Under the pieces are notes generated by a model. That model was not told the DNA's origin. It was given only the letters and a program-made list of their open reading frames with translations, and did no database searches. From JBBRWO01 sp964388455 (GTDB taxonomy: Bacteria > Actinomycetota > Coriobacteriia > Anaerosomatales > JAAXUF01), in the NCBI GenBank assembly GCA_964388455.1, contig CAYMAN010000054.1, positions 1 to 10,203 on the forward strand: DNA of 10,203 bases. The letters are read 5' to 3'. Below are positions 1-5,777 of this stretch, in pieces. How positions within the stretch are numbered: the first letter of the stretch is position 1; every line of letters starts with the position of its first letter. The translations under genes were made by a program, and so were the position numbers.

Positions 1-818
1 CGATGCTCGCCGTCTACGCCTACCAGGCGTACCTCGACGAGTTCTGCAAGAAGAGCCTCGTCATCCACCACCCCGAGCCCGAGTGCTCCACCGCCGAGAA
101 CTTCCTGCACATGCTTCGCCCCAACAGCGAGTTCTCGAAGCTCGAGTCGCAGATTCTCGACATGATGCTCGTGCTCCACGCCGAGCATGGCGGCGGCAAC
201 AACTCGACGTTCACGACACGCGTCGTCTCCTCGACCGGGACCGACACGTACTCGGCGATCGCCGCGTCGCTCGGCTCGCTCAAGGGGCCGCGACACGGCG
301 GAGCGAACCTCAAGGTCGTCGAGATGCTGGACGATCTCGAGGCCACCATCACCGACTTCGAGGACGACGAACAGATAGCCGACTACATCCACCGTCTTCT
401 GGGCAAGGACGCGTACGACAAGTCCGGCCTGGTCTACGGAATGGGTCACGCCGTCTACTCCGTGTCCGACCCCCGCACCGAGGTCCTGCGCGGATACGCC
501 GAGGAGCTCGCTCGCGTGAAGGGCTACTCCGAGGTGTTCGAGCTGCACAAGCGCGTGGAACGCATCGCTCCGCTGATCGTCTCGGCACAGCGTCGGGTCT
601 ACAAGGGCGTCAGCGCCAACGTCGACTTCTACTCGGGCTTCGTCTACCGCATGCTCGACATCCCGCCGGAGCTCTACACGCCGTTGTTCGCGATCTCGCG
701 CGTGGTGGGCTGGAGCGCGCACCGTCTCGAGGAGCTCGCCAACGGTGGCAAGATCATCCGTCCGGCGTACAAGAGCGTCTCACCGAGCCAGGACTACATT
801 GCGCTGGCGGATCGCTAG
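1..818 (+). CDS. gltA: Citrate synthase, C-terminal part (5' end outside window)
   Basis: It condenses oxaloacetate with acetyl-CoA to citrate in the cytoplasm, at the entry to the TCA cycle. The frame is open from the left edge and ends with TAG at 816-818. The 271 residues visible from the first in-frame Met are roughly the C-terminal two thirds of a usual 430-450 residue enzyme. Numbered from that Met, the catalytic histidine lies in GPRHGGAN (His98), the second in GMGHAVY (His149) and the catalytic aspartate in NVDFYSG (Asp207). LHAEHGGGNNST (55-70) and GWSAHRLEE (236-244) are further family signatures. The first ATG at position 3 is internal, not the start. A 2-methylcitrate synthase cannot be excluded, because the two activities share these residues. 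The downstream neighbour converges on it. Confidence 0.95.
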   Translation, partial: MLAVYAYQAYLDEFCKKSLVIHHPEPECSTAENFLHMLRPNSEFSKLESQILDMMLVLHAEHGGGNNSTFTTRVVSSTGTDTYSAIAASLGSLKGPRHGGANLKVVEMLDDLEATITDFEDDEQIADYIHRLLGKDAYDKSGLVYGMGHAVYSVSDPRTEVLRGYAEELARVKGYSEVFELHKRVERIAPLIVSAQRRVYKGVSANVDFYSGFVYRMLDIPPELYTPLFAISRVVGWSAHRLEELANGGKIIRPAYKSVSPSQDYIALADR

Positions 819-854
819 GCCCTCGCGCGCGGTACGCTGCATCCAGTACTGAAT

Positions 855-898
855 CAACGCAGCCCCGGCCACCTGACTCGGTGACCGAGGCTGCGTTG
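855..898. terminator. Candidate bidirectional terminator hairpin between convergent genes
   Basis: CAACGCAGCC (855-864) and GGCTGCGTTG (889-898) form a perfect 10-bp stem. The 24-nt loop contains a second small palindrome, TCGGT-g-ACCGA (878-888). It lies in the 89-bp gap between the stop of citrate synthase and the stop of the aldo/keto reductase gene, where a shared terminator is expected. There is no clear T tract on either side, so factor-independent termination is only inferred. Confidence 0.45.
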
Positions 899-907
899 CA
901 TGCGTGA

Positions 908-2056
908 CTATTCGCCGAAGAGCGCCAGCGCTTCCTCCAACACCCCGGGGATGTCGATGTGCTGCGGGCACTTGGGGACGCACGCGCCGCAGCGCGTGCA
1001 CGCCGACGCCTTCTCGGTGACCTTCGCGAGATAGGCCTCCTTGGCGCCCTCGAAGTCGTCGTAGAGCGACGCATTGTTCAGCCGAGCGAAGACGCCTGGT
1101 ATGTCGACGCCCGCCGGACACGGCAGGCAGTACTTGCAGGCGGTGCAGTCGGCCTTGATGCGGCTGCGGTAGACGTCGCGGACTTCGGCGACCAACGCGC
1201 GCTCAGCATCCGAGAGTGAGCCGGGCGCAGCGGCATCGGCGGTCGCGAGGTTGTCGGCGAGGTCTGCGGGAGTGGACATGCCGGAGAGCAGCAGGCTGAC
1301 CTCTGGGTGGTCCCACACCCACCGCAGCGCCCACTGCGCCGGCGTGCGATCCGTCTCGGCGCGGTCCCAGACCGCCTGCACGTCGTCGGGGACGCGACCG
1401 GCGAGGCGACCGCCCTTGAGCGGCTCCATGACGATCACGCCGAGACCGCGCTCCGCGGCATACGCGAGGCCTTCTCGGCCGGCCTGATAGTCGACGTCGA
1501 GCAGGTTGTACTGGATCTGTGTGAACGTCCATGGGTACGCGTCCACGATGCGCTTGAAGACAGGCAGCTCGTCGTGGAAGGAGAATCCGGCGTACCGGAT
1601 GCGACCATCAGCGATCGCGTCGTCGAGGAAGCCGAGAACGTCTGCGGCGAGCAGCTTGTCCCACCACTCCTCCTTCAGCGCGTGGAGGAGGTAGCAGTCG
1701 ACGTGGTCGGTCTGAAGGCGCTCGAGCTGGTCAGCGAGATGGCGCTCCATGTCGTCGCGCGTCTCGATGAGCCAGCTGGGCATCTTGGTGGCGAGCAAGA
1801 CGCGCTCCCGGTAGCCGTCGGCGAGCGCCGTGCCGAGGAACCGCTCGCTCTCGCCCGGCTCGCCAAAGCCGGTGCCGTGGTACGGGAAGGCGGTGTCGAT
1901 GTAGTTCAGTCCCGCGTCGATCGCACCGCGAAGCATCGCGGTCGCGGCGGGATAGTCGATGTGGTTCTGGACGCCGTCGACGACGGGCAGTCGCATACAG
2001 CCAAAGCCGAGAACCGATACCTCAGGGCCTTGGGGCCCGAGTGTGCGATACAGCAT
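908..2056 (-). CDS. Aldo/keto reductase with C-terminal double [4Fe-4S] ferredoxin-like domain
   Basis: This 382-residue cytoplasmic protein is a probable oxidoreductase of the iron-sulfur aldo/keto reductase group; its substrate is unknown. The N-terminal TIM-barrel (about 1-285) begins LYRTLG and carries the usual AKR tetrad: Asp54 (NYIDTA), Tyr59, Lys91 (LATKMP) and His125 (CYLLHAL). The C-terminal part has two cysteine groups: CTACKYCLPCP (Cys304, 307, 310, 313) and CTRCGACVPKCP (Cys353, 356, 359, 363). Each should hold a [4Fe-4S] cluster, suggesting electron transfer to the barrel in addition to, or instead of, NADPH. The start is ATG at 2054-2056 with a weak Shine-Dalgarno. It begins 12 nt after the stop of the 71-residue gene upstream, so the two are probably cotranscribed. 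The length is normal for the family. Confidence 0.93.
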   Translation of the reverse strand: MLYRTLGPQGPEVSVLGFGCMRLPVVDGVQNHIDYPAATAMLRGAIDAGLNYIDTAFPYHGTGFGEPGESERFLGTALADGYRERVLLATKMPSWLIETRDDMERHLADQLERLQTDHVDCYLLHALKEEWWDKLLAADVLGFLDDAIADGRIRYAGFSFHDELPVFKRIVDAYPWTFTQIQYNLLDVDYQAGREGLAYAAERGLGVIVMEPLKGGRLAGRVPDDVQAVWDRAETDRTPAQWALRWVWDHPEVSLLLSGMSTPADLADNLATADAAAPGSLSDAERALVAEVRDVYRSRIKADCTACKYCLPCPAGVDIPGVFARLNNASLYDDFEGAKEAYLAKVTEKASACTRCGACVPKCPQHIDIPGVLEEALALFGE

Positions 2057-2068
2057 GCGGTGCCGGCT

Positions 2069-2284
2069 CTAGCCTTCGCCGTCGATGCGGTCGAGCAGCT
2101 TCTCGGTGTCGGCCTCGGCCACCGCACCCTCGGCGGATACGAGCTCACCGGCGTTGCCGGACAGCATCGAACCGGCCTCGACGGCGATGCCTACCACCTT
2201 GGCCACTGCGCCACGAAGGTCTTCCTTCACGCTGTGCTTGTCCTCGGGCTGCTGCTCGGGTGCGGGAGTGGTCTCGTCAGTCAT
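2069..2284 (-). CDS. Small acidic protein of unknown function, 71 residues
   Basis: I do not recognise this gene. The 71 residues begin with a polar, Pro/Glu-rich stretch (TPAPEQQPEDK, about 6-16). An Ala/Val/Gly-rich segment that could be amphipathic follows (about 21-60), then a charged tail. No cysteines, signal peptide or clear membrane helix are visible. The ATG at 2282-2284 is supported by a good Shine-Dalgarno (GAGGAG, then 5 nt). A TACAAT hexamer at 2339-2344 on the minus strand could be its -10 box, though no convincing -35 was found. It precedes the iron-sulfur aldo/keto reductase by 12 nt and may be its small partner or only a cotranscribed gene. The good ribosome site and coding-like composition make it likely real. 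Confidence 0.7.
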   Translation of the reverse strand: MTDETTPAPEQQPEDKHSVKEDLRGAVAKVVGIAVEAGSMLSGNAGELVSAEGAVAEADTEKLLDRIDGEG

Positions 2285-2364
2285 CGTGGCTCCTCGGTGT
2301 GAAAGCGAGCAGTCGCTCACTGTGCGTTCGTTACCGACATTGTACTCGCCCGCAACGGCTGCGA

Positions 2365-2397
2365 CACCGTCCCTGGCGGATGTCGGGCGCGACGGTG
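2365..2397. terminator. Weak candidate hairpin after the exporter gene
   Basis: CACCGTC (2365-2371) pairs with GACGGTG (2391-2397) around a 19-nt GC-rich loop. It lies 25 bp beyond the stop of the LysE-type gene and upstream of the small-protein gene, a sensible place to end the arsR-exporter transcript. No T tract follows, so support is weak. Confidence 0.25.
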
Positions 2398-2421
2398 ACG
2401 GCCGAGTCCTTCGGTCTGCGA

Positions 2422-3087
2422 TCAGCGTACCTGCCCGAGCACCAGACCCAGGGCGATCCACCACATGATGCCACCCACAACGATGTCGAGCACGCGCCAC
2501 GCGATGGGTCGCTCGAACACCGGCGCGAGGAGTCTGGCACCGAAGCCAAGCCCTGCGAACCACGCCAGCGAAGCAAGCATCGCACCGCCCGTGAACCACA
2601 CTCTGAGCCCCGGCTCGTACTGAGCAGCAAGGCTGCCGAGCAACACGACGGTGTCGAGATACACGTGCGGGTTGAGCAGGCTGACCGCGAGCGCCGCGCC
2701 AACGGCCGTGCGAGTGGTGCCGGTGCGCGCGGACGACGAGCCGCTTGTGTCGGCGGGAGCATCCTCGAGTGCGGGTTGCTCGGCGATCAGTGCTCCGGGG
2801 TGCAGTGCCGAGCGCAGCGCCATGGCACCGTAGACGGCAAGGAAGATTGCTCCACCCCATGCGGCGATCGAGGTGAGAAGCGGAAACGCGCCGATCAGCG
2901 CTCCAAAGCCGGCGGCACCGAGCGCGATCAGTACCCAGTCGCACAGCACGCACACCGCGACGACAGCGAGTACGTGGTCGCGACGGATTCCACGCCTCAG
3001 AACGAACGCGTTCTGCGCTCCGATCGCGATGATCAGGCTCGCGCCAAGGCCCATACCGGCCAGCGCCGCCGAGACCGTCGGGCTCAC
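2422..3087 (-). CDS. LysE/ArgO-type amino-acid exporter
   Basis: This is a 221-residue inner-membrane exporter of the LysE/ArgO branch, which classically exports lysine, arginine or their toxic analogues. The signature GAQNAFVLRRG (23-33) ends the first helix, and SLLNPHVYLDTVVLLG (136-151) marks the second conserved half. About six hydrophobic segments are visible (about 8-30, 38-60, 68-92, 128-152, 163-188, 198-219), with a polar loop at 105-126. The start is GTG at 3085-3087. It overlaps the TGA of the upstream arsR-like gene by 4 nt and has only a weak Shine-Dalgarno, so translation is probably coupled. Membership of the family is clear. The substrate is not: control by an ArsR-type repressor next to arsM raises the possibility of a metal- or arsenic-related cargo, which is inference. 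Confidence 0.9.
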   Translation of the reverse strand: MSPTVSAALAGMGLGASLIIAIGAQNAFVLRRGIRRDHVLAVVAVCVLCDWVLIALGAAGFGALIGAFPLLTSIAAWGGAIFLAVYGAMALRSALHPGALIAEQPALEDAPADTSGSSSARTGTTRTAVGAALAVSLLNPHVYLDTVVLLGSLAAQYEPGLRVWFTGGAMLASLAWFAGLGFGARLLAPVFERPIAWRVLDIVVGGIMWWIALGLVLGQVR

Positions 3088-3503
3088 TTCCCGGCGCTAT
3101 CGTTGATGCGAAGCGAGCTCTGCACGAGCCGGAACGCCTCGGCCAGCGCGTCGTGCTCCACCCGGTAGTGGACCCACAGTCCACGCTTCTCGCCCACCAC
3201 GAGGCCCGCTTCTTTGAGCACGCGCATGTGGTGCGAGACGGTAGGGGCGCCCAGGCCGAGCTGCTCGGCGAAGGTGCAGGCGCAGACGTCATGCGGCGCG
3301 CAGCATGTCGTCGCACTCTCGCCGGCGCCGGTATCGGCGCTGACGCCGGCGGACAGGATGCGCAGGATCTCTCGGCGAGGGGCCGATGACAGCGCGCGAA
3401 ACAGGCGGTCGGTTCGATCCTCGGCGGAGTCAGGCCCCGGCGAGTCGGCGCGAGCTGCTGTTGCTGAATCCCCGAGGACCGGCTGCTTGGATTTGGTGCT
3501 CAT
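3084..3503 (-). CDS. arsR: ArsR-family metalloregulatory repressor
   Basis: This 139-residue winged-helix repressor probably releases DNA on binding arsenite. A variable, polar N-terminus (1-28) is followed by RLFRALSSAPRREILRIL (about 33-50) and the recognition helix region LGAPTVSHHMRVLKEAGLV (84-102). The wing GEKRGLWVHYRV (104-114) follows. The usual ELCVCDL motif is replaced by TTCCAPHDVCACTF, giving Cys67, Cys68, Cys74 and Cys76 as likely As(III) ligands. An insertion (about 52-66) precedes this cluster. The start is ATG at 3501-3503 with AGAGGGG 4 nt upstream. It is divergent from arsM and overlaps the exporter gene by 4 nt. Two TTCGA palindromes in the divergent region are its likely operators, implying autoregulation plus control of arsM. 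Confidence 0.92.
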   Translation of the reverse strand: MSTKSKQPVLGDSATAARADSPGPDSAEDRTDRLFRALSSAPRREILRILSAGVSADTGAGESATTCCAPHDVCACTFAEQLGLGAPTVSHHMRVLKEAGLVVGEKRGLWVHYRVEHDALAEAFRLVQSSLRINDSAGK

Positions 3504-3513
3504 GCGACCCCTC

Positions 3514-3542
3514 TTGACAAGTTCGATGTATGTCGAAATACT
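3514..3542 (+). promoter_or_regulatory. Predicted arsM promoter
   Basis: A perfect -35 box TTGACA (3514-3519) and AATACT (3537-3542, four of six matches to TATAAT) are separated by 17 nt. Transcription would start near 3549, giving a leader of about 54 nt before the arsM ATG. The left palindrome (3522-3537) fills the spacer, so a bound repressor would block polymerase. Confidence 0.6.
3522..3537. promoter_or_regulatory. Probable ArsR operator 1 (TTCGA-N6-TCGAA)
   Basis: TTCGATGTATGTCGAA is an inverted repeat with 5-bp arms and a 6-nt centre. It lies between the -35 and -10 boxes of the predicted arsM promoter. Its centre is 37 bp from that of the second copy. Binding by the adjacent repressor is inferred from position and repetition. 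Confidence 0.65.
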
Positions 3543-3553
3543 AGCGACATCGC

Positions 3554-3582
3554 ATTACTTCGACAAGCGTCGAACTACTCAA
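3554..3582 (-). promoter_or_regulatory. Predicted arsR-exporter promoter
   Basis: Read on the minus strand, TTGAGT (3582-3577) and AGTAAT (3559-3554) are 17 nt apart, each matching four of six consensus bases. The start would be near 3547, giving a leader of about 44 nt that contains operator 1. The right palindrome occupies the spacer, mirroring the arsM side. Confidence 0.45.
3559..3574. promoter_or_regulatory. Probable ArsR operator 2 (TTCGA-N6-TCGAA)
   Basis: TTCGACAAGCGTCGAA is a second copy of the palindrome, with 6-bp perfect arms (TTCGAC/GTCGAA). It lies within the spacer of the predicted minus-strand arsR promoter and in the arsM leader. It is the more symmetrical of the two sites and may be the stronger. 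Confidence 0.65.
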
Positions 3583-3602
3583 TCCCAGAGAGGAGCCCCC
3601 TC

Positions 3603-4445
3603 ATGCACGACTCAGTCGACATCAAGGTCGCAGTCCGAGAGCGCTACGCCGGACACGCCACGAACGCGAGCGCCGCGTGCTGCGGCACGAACAACGGCGA
3701 AGGCGGTTGCGGTTGCGGTTCCGTCACCGGCACGGTGAGCCGTGCCCTCGGCTACGAGTCGGCGGACCTCGAGGCCGTGCCCCAAGGCGCCGACCTCGGG
3801 TTGGGGTGCGGGAACCCGCTGGCGTTGCTCGAACTGTCTCCCGGCGAGACCGTGATGGATCTGGGCAGCGGTGGCGGCATCGACTGCTTCATCGCCGCGC
3901 GGCGCGTCGGTCCCACGGGGCGCGTCATCGGAATCGACATGACACCCGAGATGATCGAGCGCGCGCGTCGCAATGCGGCCAGCGCGGACGCGACCAACGT
4001 CGAGTTCCGACTCGGAGAGATCGAGCATCTGCCGGCGGCTGACTCCTCGGTCGATGTCATCATCAGCAACTGCGTGATCAACCTCGTGCCCGACAAGGCC
4101 GCTGCCTTCGCCGAGTCGTTCCGCGTGCTTCGCCCGGGCGGGCGCATAAGCGTCTCCGATATCGTGCTGCTGGGCGACCTTCCCCTCCAGATCCGCGACT
4201 CGGTCGAGGCGTACGTGGCGTGCCTCTCGGGTGCTGTGCTGCTCGACGACTACCTCGCTGCCCTCACCGCGGCCGGCTTCCGCGACGTGCGCGTGACCGA
4301 GAAGCGCATCTTCTCCCCCGAAGACGTGGTGGCCGAGGATCTGGTCGCGGAGTTCGTCGAGCATACCGGCGCCAGCCGCGAGGTATTGCACGAGGCCGCC
4401 TCCCGGTTCGCGAGCGTGCGCGTGAACGCAGTGAAGCCGGCATGA
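3603..4445 (+). CDS. arsM: Arsenite S-adenosylmethionine methyltransferase
   Basis: ArsM methylates As(III) with S-adenosylmethionine in the cytoplasm, giving methylated and eventually volatile arsines. The 280-residue length is typical. The class I methyltransferase core shows LGCGNP (67-72), the SAM-binding motif MDLGSGGGIDCF (85-96), IGIDMTPEM (109-117) and SNCVINL (155-161). The conserved arsenic-binding cysteines appear to be Cys69, Cys157 and Cys207 (ACLSGA). The N-terminus adds Cys26-Cys27 and Cys36-x-Cys38, one of which may act as the fourth conserved cysteine of the algal enzyme. The ATG at 3603 has GAGAGGAG 7 nt upstream. It is divergent from the ArsR-type gene and probably repressed by it. 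The stop codon lies in the loop of a strong hairpin. Confidence 0.95.
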   Translation: MHDSVDIKVAVRERYAGHATNASAACCGTNNGEGGCGCGSVTGTVSRALGYESADLEAVPQGADLGLGCGNPLALLELSPGETVMDLGSGGGIDCFIAARRVGPTGRVIGIDMTPEMIERARRNAASADATNVEFRLGEIEHLPAADSSVDVIISNCVINLVPDKAAAFAESFRVLRPGGRISVSDIVLLGDLPLQIRDSVEAYVACLSGAVLLDDYLAALTAAGFRDVRVTEKRIFSPEDVVAEDLVAEFVEHTGASREVLHEAASRFASVRVNAVKPA

Positions 4446-4458
4446 TCGCCGGCTTCAC
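4431..4458 (+). terminator. Strong hairpin overlapping the arsM stop codon
   Basis: GTGAAGCCGGC (4431-4441) and GCCGGCTTCAC (4448-4458) form a perfect 11-bp stem with a 6-nt loop. The arsM TGA (4443-4445) lies within the loop. The next gene is convergent and ends 28 bp away, so the hairpin may serve both directions. No T run follows, as is common for terminators in GC-rich genomes. Confidence 0.6.
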
Positions 4459-4485
4459 AGGTCACTCATGTGTTGATACGAACGC

Positions 4486-5154
4486 CTAGAACGTGAACGG
4501 CGTGACCAGCGGGTCGACTGTGGATGTCGGCTCTACGGTCGAGGTGGGCTCCACCGTCGACGTGGGTTCCACTGTCGAGGTCGGCTCTACCGTCGAGGTA
4601 GGCTCAACGGTCGAGGTCGGCTCGGTGACCGGTGCGACGTAACCGGGCATCGTGGTGTTGTCCACGCCGAGCCAGCCTGCGAATTTCAGCCACACACCCA
4701 CGAGTCCGGGCGGCAACTGTGACTTGCGACCGTCGGCGATCTTGGCGAGCGACTTCTCCAGATTCGCTGTGATCCGAGAGAACGCGTTACTGATGCCTGG
4801 TCCCACCTGACGGGTTCCTTCGACTGAAGGCGTCGCGTCCACGGAGCCGCTCGTCTCGTCGGAACCGAAACCTGTGACGGGGCGATTCGCCTCGCGCGCG
4901 GCCTTACGCTCGACCTTCTCGGCCTTGCGTGCAACCTTGCGCTCGGCTTTCTCGGCCTGACGCACGGCCTTCTCGGCCTTCTGTGGTGCCCCTGCCTTGC
5001 GGGCCCCGCTCTGCACCGACGGTGACTGACTCGACGCCGAATCGCGTCGTGGTTCGCTTGAGTTGCCGTTACCGCCCCTTGCAAGGGCGGCTCCCGGTGC
5101 TGCGAGCGCGACGATCATCGCAAACGCGAGTAGTGCTGCAACCGGTCTCTTCAT
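4486..5154 (-). CDS. Secreted charged-helix protein with C-terminal TSTVEP repeats
   Basis: Unrecognised function; 222 residues from the preferred start. A signal peptide is clear: MKRP, a hydrophobic core (about 5-20) and probable cleavage after ALA near residue 26. Then come a Ser-rich polar stretch (31-55), a Lys/Ala/Glu/Arg-rich segment (about 56-91) likely to form a charged helix or coiled coil, a linker, and a possible small folded or amphipathic region (about 119-165, ending GVWLKFAGWLGVDN). The C-terminal part holds six TSTVEP-type hexads (about 180-215) and ends VTPFTF. There is no cysteine, anchor helix or sortase motif. I chose ATG 5152-5154 because AGGAGG (5164-5169) is 9 nt upstream of it but only 3 nt from the alternative ATG at 5158-5160. 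A TGTGA-N6-TCACA site lies about 100 bp upstream. Confidence 0.75.
   Translation of the reverse strand: MKRPVAALLAFAMIVALAAPGAALARGGNGNSSEPRRDSASSQSPSVQSGARKAGAPQKAEKAVRQAEKAERKVARKAEKVERKAAREANRPVTGFGSDETSGSVDATPSVEGTRQVGPGISNAFSRITANLEKSLAKIADGRKSQLPPGLVGVWLKFAGWLGVDNTTMPGYVAPVTEPTSTVEPTSTVEPTSTVEPTSTVEPTSTVEPTSTVDPLVTPFTF
4513..4620 (-). repeat. Six tandem 18-bp units encoding TSTVEP/TSTVDP
   Basis: Six in-frame 18-bp units encode TSTVEP five times and TSTVDP once, at the C-terminal end of the secreted protein. The copies differ mainly at synonymous third positions (for example Val as GTC, GTA, GTG and GTT). The protein repeat therefore appears conserved while the DNA has diverged, rather than being a recent slippage product. 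Confidence 0.9.
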
Positions 5155-5178
5155 GTACATGCACCTCCTGATGGTGAC

Positions 5179-5195
5179 GCCGCAGCGACTGCGGC
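5179..5195 (-). promoter_or_regulatory. Hairpin in the leader of the repeat-protein gene
   Basis: GCCGCAG (5179-5185) and CTGCGGC (5189-5195) form a 7-bp stem with a 3-nt loop, 9 nt upstream of the AGGAGG ribosome site. It could stabilise the 5' end of the mRNA or affect initiation. I could not match it to a known riboswitch. Confidence 0.35.
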
Positions 5196-5249
5196 CTCAC
5201 ACGACTATGCACCTTTGGAAGCGATGCATATGCCATGTACCCACAATCG

Positions 5250-5269
5250 CATGTGACATCCATCACATG
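5250..5269. promoter_or_regulatory. CRP/FNR-family type operator (TGTGA-N6-TCACA)
   Basis: CATGTGACATCCATCACATG is a 20-bp inverted repeat with perfect 7-bp arms and a 6-nt centre. It contains the exact TGTGA-N6-TCACA pattern of the CRP superfamily. It lies in the 159-bp gap upstream of the secreted repeat protein. A TATGCA hexamer at 5230-5225 on the minus strand could be a -10 box, placing the site near -41.5, as in class II activation. The promoter assignment is tentative. Confidence 0.55.
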
Positions 5270-5313
5270 GAGGCGACTGCGCCGGCGACGCTGAACCGCA
5301 TCACCGCAGGTGA

Positions 5314-5760
5314 CTACCCAGCCTTCGACGCCGCTTCCCTCTCCCGAAGAAACTTCACGAACTGCATGTCATGCCGGCGGATATGGTCGGAGAGCCATGA
5401 CGTGATGAACGGCGCGAGCGTCTCGGGAACGACCCCTTCGTCGTTGAAGTACCGAGCGGTGATCGTGAGCGTCTCGGCGGTCAACTGCTCGTGGAGTGAG
5501 CAGTGCACCGGCAAGGACGGGTAACCGGCCGCCTTCATCAGCGCCTCTTCGTCGGCGAAGTGCTCGACGCAGTAGTCAGTGAGGCCGTAGACGGCGTCGG
5601 CGACGACATTCTCATCCTCCTCGCACATGCCGTCGTCGTTCAGCGTGCACGTGGCGATTGCGACCGCCAGCTTGTCGGCGAGATTGAAGAGGCCTCTGTG
5701 CTGGTCGTCAATCTCGGGGTAGCCGGTCTCGAGTGACTGATCCCAAGGGAAGTAGGTCAT
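5314..5760 (-). CDS. Bacteriohemerythrin
   Basis: This soluble di-iron, O2-binding four-helix protein is typically used for oxygen sensing, storage or delivery in microaerophiles and anaerobes. From the preferred start it has 148 residues, a normal single-domain length, and all seven iron ligands are present with the classic spacing: His21 (DDQH), His67 and Glu71 (EHFADEE), His86 and His90 (HCSLHEQL), His126 and Asp131 (DHIRRHDMQF). I chose ATG 5758-5760 because GAGGAG lies 6 nt upstream and the protein then begins MTYFPWDQSLETG, as in the family. An ATG at 5779-5781 overlaps the upstream TGA and would add seven residues, but has no Shine-Dalgarno. It is the last gene of the exosortase block. 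Confidence 0.93.
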   Translation of the reverse strand: MTYFPWDQSLETGYPEIDDQHRGLFNLADKLAVAIATCTLNDDGMCEEDENVVADAVYGLTDYCVEHFADEEALMKAAGYPSLPVHCSLHEQLTAETLTITARYFNDEGVVPETLAPFITSWLSDHIRRHDMQFVKFLREREAASKAG

Positions 5761-5777
5761 TTCCGTCTCCTCGCTCA

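Noticed and set aside
83..907. Plus-strand open frame overlapping citrate synthase
   Set aside because: It is a +1/+2 frame shadow, with an Arg/His-rich product and no domain. The citrate synthase frame carries all catalytic motifs.
1307..2302. Plus-strand frame opposite the aldo/keto reductase
   Set aside because: It is antisense to a gene with clear tetrad and cysteine motifs, and no ribosome site or family signature was seen.
2285..3316. Upstream extension of the 71-residue protein frame to 3316
   Set aside because: It runs antisense-like in another frame through the exporter and arsR genes and is Arg-rich. The ATG at 2284 has a strong Shine-Dalgarno.
3612..4391. Minus-strand frame opposite arsM
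   Set aside because: It is a shadow of the methyltransferase, with no recognisable domain.
5161..5313. Possible riboswitch in the leader of the repeat-protein gene
   Set aside because: Only one short hairpin was found. I could not match the conserved cores of cyclic-di-GMP, cobalamin or other common riboswitches.
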